From Rhodococcus triatomae BKS 15-14 (GTDB lineage: Bacteria; Actinomycetota; Actinomycetes; Mycobacteriales; Mycobacteriaceae): DNA of 64,000 bases. The position numbers and the translations under genes are program-made. The stretch lies in contig AODO01000063.1 of assembly GCA_000341795.1 (NCBI GenBank), positions 1 through 64,000 on the forward strand, given 5' to 3'. Under the pieces are notes generated by a model that saw only the letters and a program-made list of their open reading frames with translations, did no database searches and was not told the origin of the DNA. Of this stretch, positions 34,214-44,096 are shown in pieces (position 1 is the first letter of the stretch; each line of letters opens with the position of its first letter).

Positions 34214-35583
34214 CCACCCCAACCGACATGCTCGTCGACGCCCGTACCGGGGTGGTGACCTCACTGCTCCCGTACTCGCGACCAGACCTTCCGTCCGGGT
34301 GGGTCGGCTGCTCGGCTCGCGTATCGGACACCCGACGCCTGCCGGCCGATGCCACCCAGAGTTTTCGCGCCGATCCGTACGGATTCGGCGCTGCCCTCGT
34401 CGACGAGGACGCGGCAGCGGGAGCGGCACTCGGCGAAGCCGTCGAACGGTACTGCGGCAACGTCGTTCCCGACTCTCTGCCCATCTCGACTGCGCGCGGA
34501 TGGACGGAACGCGGACACGCGGTGATCAACCCGGACGACCTCGCGCTGTACTCGGAAGCGCAATACGCGCAACCGGGCTTTCCGTTCCGGGAGTTCACCG
34601 TCGACACTCCGACCCGGTGGGTGACCGGGCGCCGGCTGACCGACCTGCAACCGGTGTGGATGCCCGCGCCCCTGACCTACCTCGGCTATCACACAGGCAA
34701 CAGGCGTGCGGACGTTCCGATCGCGGCCGTCCAGTATGCGGGCATCGCGGCCGGACGGACCAGGGAGGAGGCCGAGTGGTCCGGACTGCTCGAGCTAGTC
34801 GAGCGCGACGCCACCGCGCTGTGGTGGACACGCGGACTACCGTCGTGGGACGTCACCGGCACTTCCCTGCCCAGGATCGCGCGCCACCTCGCCGACCCGG
34901 AATCCTCGACCCGTACGGTCCGAATCCTCGCACTGCCCAGTCCGTTCTCGGTCCCGGTGGCCGCTGTCCTCGTCCACGACCGGGCCCGCGACATCATCGC
35001 CTTCGGAACCGCCTGCAGACCAACCCTGGCCGCGGCGGCGGAGAAGGCGACCGTCGAGGCGTTCGCGGTGTGTGCGATCACGATGGATCTCGCCGATGCG
35101 GACGGGCCCACGTGGCGGGCGGTGGCAGACGGCGTCCTCCCCGGTCACTTGTACAAGCCGTTCCGGGCGGATCGCCGCTATCGGCTCGACTACGCGCCGC
35201 CCTGGCGCGACGTGCTCGACCTCCCCACCGTCGCCCAGCTGTACCTCGATCCCGAGATACAGTCGTCGCTCCTGGAATTCGTCGAGGACACCATCGAGAG
35301 CACCGAACCCGACATCGGGCCGGACACGGCGGTCACCCGAAGTGAGCTCCTCGATCGACTGGGCGACCACTCGCCGGTGTCCGCAGAACTGACCACCTCC
35401 GATGTCGCGGCCGCGGGCCTACATGTCGTGCGCGTGATCGCGCCCGGTCTCTACAACAACTCTCCCGCGGCCTTTCCACTACTGGGCGGGGACAGGCTCG
35501 ACCGCGTCCCCGCCGAGTGCGGCTGGACGACGACCCGGCCACGGCCGGAGGCTTCGCTGCCCCTCCCGGTGCCTCTCGCATGA
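34210..35583 (+). CDS. YcaO-domain protein 1
   Basis: A 457-residue YcaO protein, the ATP-dependent backbone-amide-activating family that makes azolines. Motifs: DEDAAAGAALGEAVERYCGN, EWSGLLELVERDATALWW and EKATVEAFAVC. In the last one the Gln expected after EAF (Sx2Ex2Q motif) is Ala, so ATP/Mg binding could be weakened. The C-terminus is LPLPVPLA, close to the PxPxP tail that is catalytically important in cyclodehydratases. Coupled by ATGA overlaps to the hydrolase gene and to the second YcaO gene, suggesting a paired enzyme. Confidence 0.88.
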   Translation: MTTPTDMLVDARTGVVTSLLPYSRPDLPSGWVGCSARVSDTRRLPADATQSFRADPYGFGAALVDEDAAAGAALGEAVERYCGNVVPDSLPISTARGWTERGHAVINPDDLALYSEAQYAQPGFPFREFTVDTPTRWVTGRRLTDLQPVWMPAPLTYLGYHTGNRRADVPIAAVQYAGIAAGRTREEAEWSGLLELVERDATALWWTRGLPSWDVTGTSLPRIARHLADPESSTRTVRILALPSPFSVPVAAVLVHDRARDIIAFGTACRPTLAAAAEKATVEAFAVCAITMDLADADGPTWRAVADGVLPGHLYKPFRADRRYRLDYAPPWRDVLDLPTVAQLYLDPEIQSSLLEFVEDTIESTEPDIGPDTAVTRSELLDRLGDHSPVSAELTTSDVAAAGLHVVRVIAPGLYNNSPAAFPLLGGDRLDRVPAECGWTTTRPRPEASLPLPVPLA

Positions 35584-36893
35584 TCCCGCGCGAGCTGCTC
35601 GTCGACGAGCGCACGGGCATCATCCGGCGTCTTCGACACGCGACCGTTCCGGATCGGTTTCCCCGATCCTTCGTGCTCGTGCACGCGTACACCGCGGACA
35701 CCGGGCGCTTCGCCAAGTGGCGTGCCGACTCCGCCGGCGCCGGATACTCCATGGACGGAACCGATCCCGCTCCGGCCGCCGTCGGCGAAGCGGTCGAACG
35801 GTACTGCGGTTCGCTTGTGACCGCCGCCGTCGAACGCGGCAGCGCCACGGACCTGGCGTCGCGGTTTCCTGACGACGCCGTCGCCGACCTGTCCACCTGG
35901 CCCCGATTCGACGACAGCTGCTACTCGCAGGCAGACTTTCCGTTCGCCCTGCCATCCGTCGACCACGTGATGGACTGGGTCGCGGGAACCACCCTCGACA
36001 GCGGCGTACGCACCTGGGTTCCCGCGGAATCGGTGTGGGCGTACTACCCCCATGACGTCGCTCGCACTGGAGGCCGGGCCCTGACCCCGGTCGTCCAGGC
36101 GGGGCTGGCGGCCGGTCCCGACCGGGAGTTCGCCGTCCGGGGTGCACTACGTGAGGTCATCGAGCGCGACGCTATGACGCTGGCGTGGACGGGGCGCTCC
36201 GGAATACGTGGCATCTCACACCTTCCCGACCGAATCACACGTCTCGGTTGCGGTGCCGACGGGAGCTTCGACACCAGATGGCTAGCGTTTTCCACCGCGT
36301 TCGCGCTACCGGTGGTCGGCGCGCTCGTCCGCGACGCGGTGACCGGCTACCTCTCGATGGGCGTCTCGTGTCACGAAGCTCCCGACGTCGCGGCGGAGAA
36401 GGCGCTCGCCGAGGCGTTCCAGCTTCAGCTCCTCCTCGCCGACTACGACGACCCCGACAGCGGAATCGGGCGGGCGACACTCGCGCCGACCAGTCCCCTG
36501 CGCCCTTTTCGCGCCGATCGCCGCTACGGCTCCTCCTATCGCAGCGACCTGTCGGACGTCATCGACTACGGATGTCACCTGCAGCTCCACCTCGACTACG
36601 ACGTCCAGCACCGCTTCGAGGCAGAGCTGGACGAGGCAGTGACCGGAACTGTCGCCCTCGTCGACCTCACGACAGCCACATCCGTCGAGGCAGCTGTGGC
36701 GGTGGCGGGATTCTCGCCCGTCGTTGTCGATCTGACGACACCGGATGTCGCCGCCGCCGGGCTCCAGGTGGTCCGAGTAGTCGTTCCCGGCACCCTCACC
36801 AACACCGCTGCCGGGCGACCGTTCCTGGGTTCACCCCGGATGAGGGCGGCCCTCGCCGGGCGGCCGCCGCGCATCCTCCCCCTTCCACATTGA
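35580..36893 (+). CDS. YcaO-domain protein 2
   Basis: A 437-residue YcaO protein paralogous to the upstream one. Motifs: APAAVGEAVERYCGS, GALREVIERDAMTLAW, and AAEKALAEAFQLQLLL, in which the Sx2Ex2Q-type Gln is kept. The C-terminus RILPLPH carries only a shortened proline motif. Features missing in one paralogue are thus present in the other. There is no TfuA partner in the window, so thioamidation is not favoured; azoline formation fits the SagB and E1-like genes better. Confidence 0.88.
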   Translation: MIPRELLVDERTGIIRRLRHATVPDRFPRSFVLVHAYTADTGRFAKWRADSAGAGYSMDGTDPAPAAVGEAVERYCGSLVTAAVERGSATDLASRFPDDAVADLSTWPRFDDSCYSQADFPFALPSVDHVMDWVAGTTLDSGVRTWVPAESVWAYYPHDVARTGGRALTPVVQAGLAAGPDREFAVRGALREVIERDAMTLAWTGRSGIRGISHLPDRITRLGCGADGSFDTRWLAFSTAFALPVVGALVRDAVTGYLSMGVSCHEAPDVAAEKALAEAFQLQLLLADYDDPDSGIGRATLAPTSPLRPFRADRRYGSSYRSDLSDVIDYGCHLQLHLDYDVQHRFEAELDEAVTGTVALVDLTTATSVEAAVAVAGFSPVVVDLTTPDVAAAGLQVVRVVVPGTLTNTAAGRPFLGSPRMRAALAGRPPRILPLPH

Positions 36894-38655
36894 CCCGGAA
36901 CGCCCCTGCGGGCATGGACGCCCCCGCACTCGATTTCGGCTCCTGTCGGCCCTGCCTGCCCGAGGCTGCAGCTCGGTGTGATGCTGGCCGCATGCGTAGG
37001 CGTTGATGAACGCGAGGTGGCGGGTGTGGTGTAAGCAATCGTCAGACCTGCGTTGGCGGTGAGCCATCGCCTCCACGCATGGATGGGGTCACCGCATGTC
37101 CGTCGAAGCGACAATCGACATCACCGCGGCGACCGCCACCACACCCCACCGCGAAGGCGTGGGTCGGCCGCGACCGTTCGCGCAGCCCTCGTCCTGTCCC
37201 ACGCCGTCGCCGCAGTTGACACCAACACCAGCGCCGCGATCAGGGCCACCGTCGACGACACCAGACAGTGTGGCCGCGAACCCGGCTACGCAACCAGCCG
37301 CTGCTCACAGCCCCGAACAGTGTCGCGTCTCGCGAGGATTCGCATGCCCTCATCGTCCTAGCGCCTCTATCGTGGCGGAAGCTGCCCAACCGGCGGGGCC
37401 CGGGGCTGCCCTTGCACGGGCAGCACACACTACCTCCTCGCGCAGGGTCCGACCCGAACGAGCACGTCAGAAGTAGTACGGCGGCTCGACGTCCGGGTCA
37501 TCGACGACGACGTCAACGTCCGTGAGGGCAAGCGTCGCGGCGATCGCGGCGGCAGATCCGCCGATCGTGGCGAAATGCGGATCGACATCACATGTCACAC
37601 AGAAGGATCTGTCGGCTGGCCACACGAACGACGGTGTCGGCGCCTCGCGCGACCAAGCCTCCCGTCATCGAAGCCGCCGCCCTCACCACTGCACCACCCG
37701 AGCCCATCGACCTGTCCTGGCCCCTTGTCTCCAACGCTCCACCGACATTCGACCTTCTCCCTCCCACTGCGACACTCGTCTTACTTGGAACACTGGTTGC
37801 CCTGCTCACCGCCGCCGCGGTGCAACTCCTCGCTTCTCGCAGAACCGGAACGTCCCAATGATTCCGGTCCTCCATGAGGCGAGGGGTTCTCGCTCGGTTC
37901 CACCCGAACGGGGATGCGCCCTTCGGCGACGACATGGCGTCGTGGGTTCACCACCAAGGGCGCCGAACAGTCAACGACTACGCTGAACTTCCGACGTCAG
38001 GGCAAGTCTCGCTACCGACCGAGGCCATGAACAACCCCGGCCGCCAGCGAGCCGATCACGGTAGACGAGCACCGAGAAGCCATCCGCGACTTCCTCGGCC
38101 AGGTCAACCCTGAGAACCGGTACATCGGCGACTAGCGCGAGATGCACCTCAGTTCGCTTCGGACGCGCCATGAGCACTGCAGCCGGGACAACTGCATTTG
38201 CTCGACGACGTCGACGAAGCTCCATTCACCAACGGTATGCCTGGACGCAACCTCGGCTGCCGCACGAAACTCGGAGCCGGCTGAGTGTGATTTCAAGCCA
38301 CCACCAGGTGTGATTACCGACCGGTCAACCATTCCAGCCCCGATGTGGCCCTGAGCGGACCGCCATTGGTGAACACCCCCCTCGTCCCTCTCTCCATCGG
38401 CGGGTTCACCCATTGAGGCCTCTTGGGTTCATCTATCGCCCTTTGCTGGGATTGCGGCCAGCGCCGTCAGCGCGGCAAAGTCCACCCTTCGTCCCACCCA
38501 GGTCGGTAATCTTCCGGCCCGCCTCTCGGTTGAAGTGGGACGAGGATCTCCCGAAGCGGAGTTCGGCATATGGAATGGCTCACCCGAATCCGAACTGCGT
38601 TGAGGCTCAGGGTCAGATCCCTGAGACTTAACGCAGCAGTTGGCGGAGGTTCCAG
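36894..38655. other. Degenerate intergenic region
   Basis: Some 1.7 kb without an intact gene. Open frames are short, overlap on several strands and lack ribosome sites. The frame at about 37592-37861 encodes a plausible single membrane span near its end (LPPTATLVLLGTLVALLTAAAVQ) and may be the remnant of a membrane protein. A recognisable gene remnant is at 38049-38135. The rest shows nothing I can identify. The mix suggests decay after insertion or deletion at the edge of the peptide cluster. Confidence 0.5.
38049..38135 (+). pseudogene. 3' remnant of a paralogue of the 53583-53903 gene
   Basis: Read from 38049, the frame gives EPITVDEHREAIRDFLGQ followed by VNPENRYIGD and a stop. The intact gene at 53583 ends with the same sequence at about 23 of 28 residues, and the DNA agrees at about 74 of 87 positions by hand count. 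Upstream similarity is lost within a few codons, so only the 3' end survives. Confidence 0.75.
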
Positions 38656-40317
38656 CTATGAACCGAACGGCAGGTCCATCGAACCGGTGCTGTCCCGATC
38701 ACCATTGAGCAGGATCAAGTAGACGCCGTTGGGCGGAAGTTGTGCCCGATAGTTCAGTGTGTCGCCGGCCGGTGTCACCGTGCGCTGATCGACCTGCTGC
38801 AGTTTCGCCTTGGACAGATCCGGGTCCGTCGCATCCGAGTAGAAGTTGCTGGTCTCCTGGTCGACCCGGTATGCAGTGACCGTTACGTTGCCGTGCGCGA
38901 TACCATCCGGCAACGAGGTCATGTCGATCGCGAGGTCGTACCCCTGCGTCGGGCAGCTGGTTGTCGGCGGAATCCCGGAACACCCCTGGTAGTTCCACAC
39001 CATGACGGAAGCGCTCGTCTGGTCCGTGGACTTTGCCGCCACGGCGTAGACGCCGATTCCGTTCACAAGCTGATCCGAGGTCGTCGAGACCTTGGTGTCC
39101 TTCATCATCGACTGCATGAGCATCACGTTTCCGTACGGTGTGAGTGCATCGGAAGGGAGCTGCTCGTATGGGCGCCACAGGATCTCTTGGGTGCGGAGGT
39201 CCATGTACGGCCCGATGGCGTTCTGAGTGACGAACTGATCCTTGAGGCCGGTTCGGCGTGCGACCCAGTTCATGGGATAGGTGTCGTGCTGCTGTGAGAA
39301 CCAGTATGCCAGCGACGGCATACCCGCGGCTTGGCGGGCGTAGTCGGTGCTGTCACAGTTGTCGCACATCGGGCCGGGGTAGATCCCGGTTTCGGTGATG
39401 TACACCGGCAGGTTGACTGGCATCCCACGACCAACGAGCATGCTGTCCAGCTGATCTCGGTAGCCACTGACCAGGCTCGGATCCGACTTGTAGAACTGGC
39501 GGCTGCCGTCCGGGTTGACTCGGACGTATGCGTGGTAGGAGAGGAAGTCGAGGCGTTTCGCCGGATCAGGGTCGGCCTGATAGGCATCGAGGAAGGCCTC
39601 GAGCCACGGCACGTTGAAGAAGTACAGGGCGGGCCCGCCGACCTTCAGCGGTACGTAGCCCGGCACCAGTCCCAGCACGTTGTTGACGTTGTTCACCGCT
39701 CGGTACAGGGGGGCATACGACTCGTACACCTGTGTCGCCTGGATCTTGCTTCCCGGTGCGTCGGGTTCGTTCCATGCCTCGATGAAGTCGACCTTCGGGT
39801 GAGCAGTCTTGATTGCGAGCAAGATCCGCTCTATCTGGGGCGTGACGATCGCCGCGTCCTGTCCGATCCATGCGTCGAGGCGAAGATTCGCCAGGACCGT
39901 GTCCGAGGCGTTCCCGAGGTCGCGCAGGTATGCGTCGAACCCGGGTGACAGCACGCACACGCCATCGGGTGTGGTGCAGATGGGGTCGGTCTGGTTCGGG
40001 CTGTTCAGCCATGCTCGGTAGAGCGAACCGTGCAGTCCCTGCTCGTTGAGATAGTCGACATCTGCTGGTCGCTGGTCGGCGAACGTACTACTGACGTGAA
40101 AGTTGTTGTAGCGCTCGGTGTGCAGTAGTGGTCCTTGTTCGGCTGCGAAATCCACGTCCACTTGCGCAGGCGGCAGCGGGGCTGCCAGTGCGGCCTGAGG
40201 CGCCAATGCGAGCGAGGCGCCCAGCATCGCGGGAGCGACTACCGCCATCAATGTCCGCACGCGCTTTCGTAGGGACGCCGGTGCTGCGCCGCCATCGTCA
40301 CGTCGGAGGAAGTTCAC
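38656..40317 (-). CDS. Secreted GH39-like glycoside hydrolase (clan GH-A)
   Basis: 553 residues from a GTG with GAAGGGGGA upstream; the longer open frame has no ribosome site. Signal peptide RKRVRTLMAVVAPAMLGASLALAPQ with cleavage near ALAAP. The catalytic domain shows IEAWNEPDAPG (acid/base Glu near residue 183) and LPVYITETGIYPG (nucleophile Glu near 307), together with FLSYHAYVR, the pattern of GH39 xylosidase/iduronidase-like enzymes. The last 170 residues are a beta-rich accessory domain (VMVWNYQGC). The sugar target is unknown. A ROK repressor gene lies upstream on the same strand. Confidence 0.75.
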   Translation of the reverse strand: MNFLRRDDGGAAPASLRKRVRTLMAVVAPAMLGASLALAPQAALAAPLPPAQVDVDFAAEQGPLLHTERYNNFHVSSTFADQRPADVDYLNEQGLHGSLYRAWLNSPNQTDPICTTPDGVCVLSPGFDAYLRDLGNASDTVLANLRLDAWIGQDAAIVTPQIERILLAIKTAHPKVDFIEAWNEPDAPGSKIQATQVYESYAPLYRAVNNVNNVLGLVPGYVPLKVGGPALYFFNVPWLEAFLDAYQADPDPAKRLDFLSYHAYVRVNPDGSRQFYKSDPSLVSGYRDQLDSMLVGRGMPVNLPVYITETGIYPGPMCDNCDSTDYARQAAGMPSLAYWFSQQHDTYPMNWVARRTGLKDQFVTQNAIGPYMDLRTQEILWRPYEQLPSDALTPYGNVMLMQSMMKDTKVSTTSDQLVNGIGVYAVAAKSTDQTSASVMVWNYQGCSGIPPTTSCPTQGYDLAIDMTSLPDGIAHGNVTVTAYRVDQETSNFYSDATDPDLSKAKLQQVDQRTVTPAGDTLNYRAQLPPNGVYLILLNGDRDSTGSMDLPFGS

Positions 40318-40703
40318 GCTCGATCCCCCTTCGGCTGAATGTTCTTCGGTTCGTGGTCGGGAAGGGGCTCCCGCCGACGGCGCGACAAGGACTGGGTGCG
40401 CATGTTGGTCTCCATCCATTTGTTCGAACACCGCGACTTCCACCACCGCGTACTGGTTTCGAGAGTGGGGGCGGGCGCCGAAACGATCGTGTTCTGCGTC
40501 GCCTCCGAAGCCGGGGTTTGTGCGTGCTCCTGTAGTCAGGCAGGGTGAGAATACCATTCTCGCCTGGCGGGTGCGACAGTCTCAGTTCGAGATAAGATGT
40601 TGTGTAGTAACTCTATTGAGAGAGATGCGCAGATTCACCACATCGTGAGGATCGTGGTGGACACGGCGAACACCAGTCGACCAGATCCTGCGCTGAGGAC
40701 GAT

Positions 40704-41792
40704 TCAGGTTGCTGTGGAAGATAATTCAGAACTCGGCGGCCGGTAGAGGGATGCGATGTCTTCATCGAGCTGGCGGAGCGCCACGATGACGGGAACACGA
40801 TGACTGGGGCCGATGCGGGAGAGCAGGGTGGCGGTACGGTTGCGCCTTGGTTCTGGACGCAACTCGTTGATCCGCGATTGCAGGGCTGCGGCGTTCTCTC
40901 GACCAGGTTCGAGTCCGGCGATGATCAGCAGTTCGGGATCAACGAGAGCTTCGGCCAACACGCCGACGCGAGCAGCGCGTTCAAGGTGATCACGCATCAC
41001 AGGAGGAGTGGCCGGCGACACGGGCGAGACGGTCACATCGAGACCCTCGTCGCACTCGAGATCCTGCGTGTCGAGAGCCAGGCTCTGCCCCAGAATGCCC
41101 GCCACCCCGGTCGACCCCACATGCGGTCGCCCATCAACGATCAGCCCTACCCCGAGGGGACTTCCACAGTCCAGGACCACAGCGGAATGCATGCCCGCAG
41201 CGTCGCCCGCGATCGCCTCGGCCAGGGTGAGCGCGTGAGTGGTGTTCAGGACGGCTGTCGGTATCCCCAGGCAGCGCGACAGCTGCTCGCCGAGAGCGAC
41301 TTTCGACCAGCCGAGAACATCCGATTCCTCGACGGTACCCGAGGCGGGGTCGACGAAACCTGGAAGGCACACTCCTGCTGCAGCAACAGGACCGCCTGGC
41401 GATTCAAGCAGCGGAGCGCATATCCGGACGATCGATCGGATGACCGAGGCGGGGTTCCGAAGGCCCGTGCGAGTCTTCCCTTCCTCCGAGATGTTTCCCG
41501 CCGCGTCGGCGATGACGACGCGCGCGTGCATCTCGTCGATCCAGATCCCGAGCACTCGTCGCACCTGGGGATTGCACGCGAGCAAGATGCGCGGACGTCC
41601 GCGAGAGCTCGCGCCCTCGAGGTGACGCTCCAGTTCAATCAGCGTCTCGTCGGCGATGAGGTCCGAAACGATCGCTGTGATCGTCGATCTGCCGAGACCG
41701 AGGATCCGAGCAAGGTCGGACCTGGCCAGAGGCCCGGACGTCCTCACCAAGTGGACGACCCTCTGCCGATGGAGCAGGCGATCCCCCTGCAT
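40704..41792 (-). CDS. ROK-family transcriptional regulator
   Basis: 362 residues from the ATG at 41792, which has GAGAGGTGG at good spacing (a GTG nine bases upstream is the alternative). N-terminal winged helix (VVHLVRTSGPLARSDLARILGLGRSTITAIVSDLI) and a ROK sugar-kinase-like effector domain (VRRVLGIWIDEMHARVVIADAAG, PVAAAGVCLPGFVDPASG, SAVVLDCGSPLGVGLIVDG). The CxCGxxGC zinc motif of kinase-active ROK proteins is not present. NagC/XylR-type regulators respond to sugars, so it probably controls the GH39-like hydrolase 386 bases downstream and perhaps the divergent secreted protein gene. Confidence 0.85.
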   Translation of the reverse strand: MQGDRLLHRQRVVHLVRTSGPLARSDLARILGLGRSTITAIVSDLIADETLIELERHLEGASSRGRPRILLACNPQVRRVLGIWIDEMHARVVIADAAGNISEEGKTRTGLRNPASVIRSIVRICAPLLESPGGPVAAAGVCLPGFVDPASGTVEESDVLGWSKVALGEQLSRCLGIPTAVLNTTHALTLAEAIAGDAAGMHSAVVLDCGSPLGVGLIVDGRPHVGSTGVAGILGQSLALDTQDLECDEGLDVTVSPVSPATPPVMRDHLERAARVGVLAEALVDPELLIIAGLEPGRENAAALQSRINELRPEPRRNRTATLLSRIGPSHRVPVIVALRQLDEDIASLYRPPSSELSSTAT

Positions 41793-41855
41793 TCGACCCA
41801 CCTCTCGCTTCCGCCTTCCGGCCCAGCTTGCTTGACGCCCCCACGACTGGGTGCT

Positions 41856-41880
41856 ATTAAATTCGTCACATGAACTAAAT
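41856..41880. promoter_or_regulatory. AT-rich dyad, candidate ROK operator
   Basis: A 25-base dyad (ATTAAATTCGT ... TGAACTAAAT) in which about 9 of 12 base pairs are symmetric. It is the most AT-rich spot of the divergent promoter region between the ROK gene and the secreted beta-propeller gene, where an autoregulatory site would be expected. Confidence 0.4.
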
Positions 41881-42008
41881 CATGTTGTCGCCATCACGTC
41901 CACCGCGGATCGACGCCGATTCCGACGATTCCAACGGCGCGTACACCTGCGTTCACCACTGCCGGTAGCCGACGTGGATGCATCCGATCACAACCGAGAG
42001 GACTGCTC

Positions 42009-43631
42009 GTGAAACAACCTTCGAAACTCGTGCGAAGTGTCGGCGTCGCCGTCACCGCAATCTCCCTGTCGAGTGGGTTCGCCACGGCTGCAAGTTCTGC
42101 AGCGCCGATATCCGGAGGTAGCTCGGACGGGCTACTTTTCGGTGGGAGCTCAGACCCTCGGCCATCCATTCAGCGGTCCGTTCTGGCCATGCCCGACGGA
42201 ATCTCCAACCCCATGAATCCGCGGTATTCCGAGGACGGCAGGTCAATCTTCTTCCATGCGCGACCGGCTGATGGAGGCCGGAAGGAGATCTACCAGATCG
42301 AGGTAGACGGATCGAACCTGCAGTGCGTCACATGTGGTGTCTCCCCCGAGGTCACCAACGATCTCGGCAAGATGACGACCTTCCAGGACGGTTCCGGGCA
42401 GGTACTTCTGGAGGCCGGGAACAACACGTGGGTCATTCTCGAGCACACCGCGGACGGTAGCCGGTTGGTCCCCGTCCTCGCGCCGCCTGCAGCTGCACGC
42501 GTTGTCGACCCAACCCGCGAGATGCGAGTATCACCGGACGGTAAACACGTCCTGCTCACGCAAATTCAGATCGCGCCCAGCGGATTCATCGCCGCAGTTC
42601 CCGTTGTGGGTACGTTGAGTCGCACCGACCGGGGGTACGAGGTCGTGAATGCCCGAGCTGTCTACGTGACCGGCGAAGGCAAGCAATGGACGCCCGACGG
42701 CAAGGGCGTGGTCGTGATCGGCGGCCAATACGAGGCCGGCAACGTCGACAACCTCGTCGTCGATCTGGCCAGCGGCGCAGTAACCCGACTCAACGGCAAC
42801 CTCGACTACGACGAGGACATGGATCTCTCGCCCAACCAAGAGTGGATGGCCGTCGGAAGTATGCGTGGCCTCGACGCGCTGACCCCGATGTCGAGAGTCG
42901 TACGGCCCGCCTTCCTCGCGGCGCACATCCAGGGCAGCGTGTACGAGGCGTACGCGAACCCGACCAACGTCACCAACCAGGGGTGGCTGGTTTCGGTCGC
43001 CGACGATCTGAAGGGAGAGAACGGCATTCCACTCTTCGTCGACAACGACGGCTATGTCGCCCGCAGTATGCCCAGCTGGAACCCGACGGGTGATGCCGTC
43101 GCATTCTACGAACTCAGCACAACGAATAGCACGGACACCCGCCTGGTCATTGCCAACGTCCACGGCGCGAACAGCACCGGACCGGTGGTCGGCGACAAGG
43201 TCACGCCGTTCCCCACGTGGGCGCCCGAGCTCGCGACCTACATCCCGGCCCCGCCCCCGCTCCCGGCCCCCGGTTCATACAGCGGTGCAGGGGGCGGCAC
43301 CGCCGTGGTGGGTGAGATCCCGGATCCCGACGTCGCCGGCAACACCCTCCGCACGGTCGTTTACACCCACTACGTCAACGACCAGGGGATGATTCTCGAC
43401 GGGGTGGAGTCGACCAGCGCCAACGCGAGTCAGTCCACGATTCGCTACGTCGCCAACATCGATGTCTCCGGTGCTCACACCGGATACCTGCGCGGCGACG
43501 TCAGCATCGACAAGACCACTCGGAAGATCGTCCCGACCACGCCGACCAGCGCGATCACCTCGGACCTCGACGGAGACGTGCTCGTCCTACTGGACCCAGC
43601 TCGGATCACACAGTCCCAGCAGACTGCTTAG
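42009..43631 (+). CDS. Secreted TolB/PD40-like beta-propeller protein
   Basis: 540 residues with a signal peptide (KLVRSVGVAVTAISLSSGFATAASSAAP). Repeated propeller-blade motifs typical of TolB/PD40 proteins are seen: NPRYSEDGRSIFFHARPADGG, MRVSPDGKHVLLTQI, QWTPDGKGVVVIGG, DLSPNQEWMAVGS and SWNPTGDAVAFYEL. A Pro-rich hinge (PAPPPLPAPGSYS) separates a C-terminal domain of about 110 residues. There are no catalytic motifs; it may bind a polysaccharide or act together with the GH39-like enzyme encoded across the shared promoter region. Confidence 0.72.
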   Translation: MKQPSKLVRSVGVAVTAISLSSGFATAASSAAPISGGSSDGLLFGGSSDPRPSIQRSVLAMPDGISNPMNPRYSEDGRSIFFHARPADGGRKEIYQIEVDGSNLQCVTCGVSPEVTNDLGKMTTFQDGSGQVLLEAGNNTWVILEHTADGSRLVPVLAPPAAARVVDPTREMRVSPDGKHVLLTQIQIAPSGFIAAVPVVGTLSRTDRGYEVVNARAVYVTGEGKQWTPDGKGVVVIGGQYEAGNVDNLVVDLASGAVTRLNGNLDYDEDMDLSPNQEWMAVGSMRGLDALTPMSRVVRPAFLAAHIQGSVYEAYANPTNVTNQGWLVSVADDLKGENGIPLFVDNDGYVARSMPSWNPTGDAVAFYELSTTNSTDTRLVIANVHGANSTGPVVGDKVTPFPTWAPELATYIPAPPPLPAPGSYSGAGGGTAVVGEIPDPDVAGNTLRTVVYTHYVNDQGMILDGVESTSANASQSTIRYVANIDVSGAHTGYLRGDVSIDKTTRKIVPTTPTSAITSDLDGDVLVLLDPARITQSQQTA

Positions 43632-44096
43632 AGCTGGGCGGACTGCGAGGACGTGGCAGTGCACCGTCGTCGGGCGACGGGACCGACTGAGCTGCGGGGA
43701 TGGCTGGCACCTTGGCGAGAACCTGGTCGACGCGTCTCAGAGATGTTGGTACTGGGAAGTGCCGGTGCGAGCAGTTGTCGAGTGGCAAGCACAACGTCGT
43801 GCACTACCTCGTGCCGATCTGATCGGTCAAATGGAGCGAAGGCAGAGGTGGGCCGCGAGTCGTATGGCTTGCGGCCCACAGCGACGGTTGGACTCCTGCC
43901 TGTAGGCGGCGGCTGGCCGGACCATTCCCCTCGTGCGGATGCCCGCTGGTTTCGGGCCACGGCGGCGACGGTGCTCGGCCCGGACCTGCGTCGATGTCGG
44001 AACTGCCGTTATCAACTCTTAAGCACGACGAACTTCATCTGAGGCAGGAACTCGCTACACTTGCCGGTCGCTGGTGGCCCGAATGGCCGGTCCTTC
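43632..44096. other. Gene-free interval
   Basis: About 460 bases after the beta-propeller gene show no credible gene. Short frames on both strands lack ribosome sites and recognisable products. It borders the mosaic pseudogene and is probably further decayed sequence. Confidence 0.45.

Noticed and set aside
26129..36893. Integrative element inserted at tRNA-Gly
   Set aside because: No integrase and no repeat of the tRNA 3' end could be found by eye in the window, so transfer by site-specific integration is unsupported although the position is suggestive.
34210..36893. Thioamide-forming YcaO role
   Set aside because: No TfuA partner is encoded nearby, whereas E1-like and SagB genes are, which fits azol(in)e formation.
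37053..37476. Overlapping forward frames of 102 and 126 residues
   Set aside because: No ribosome site, low-complexity composition and competing frames; treated as degenerate sequence.
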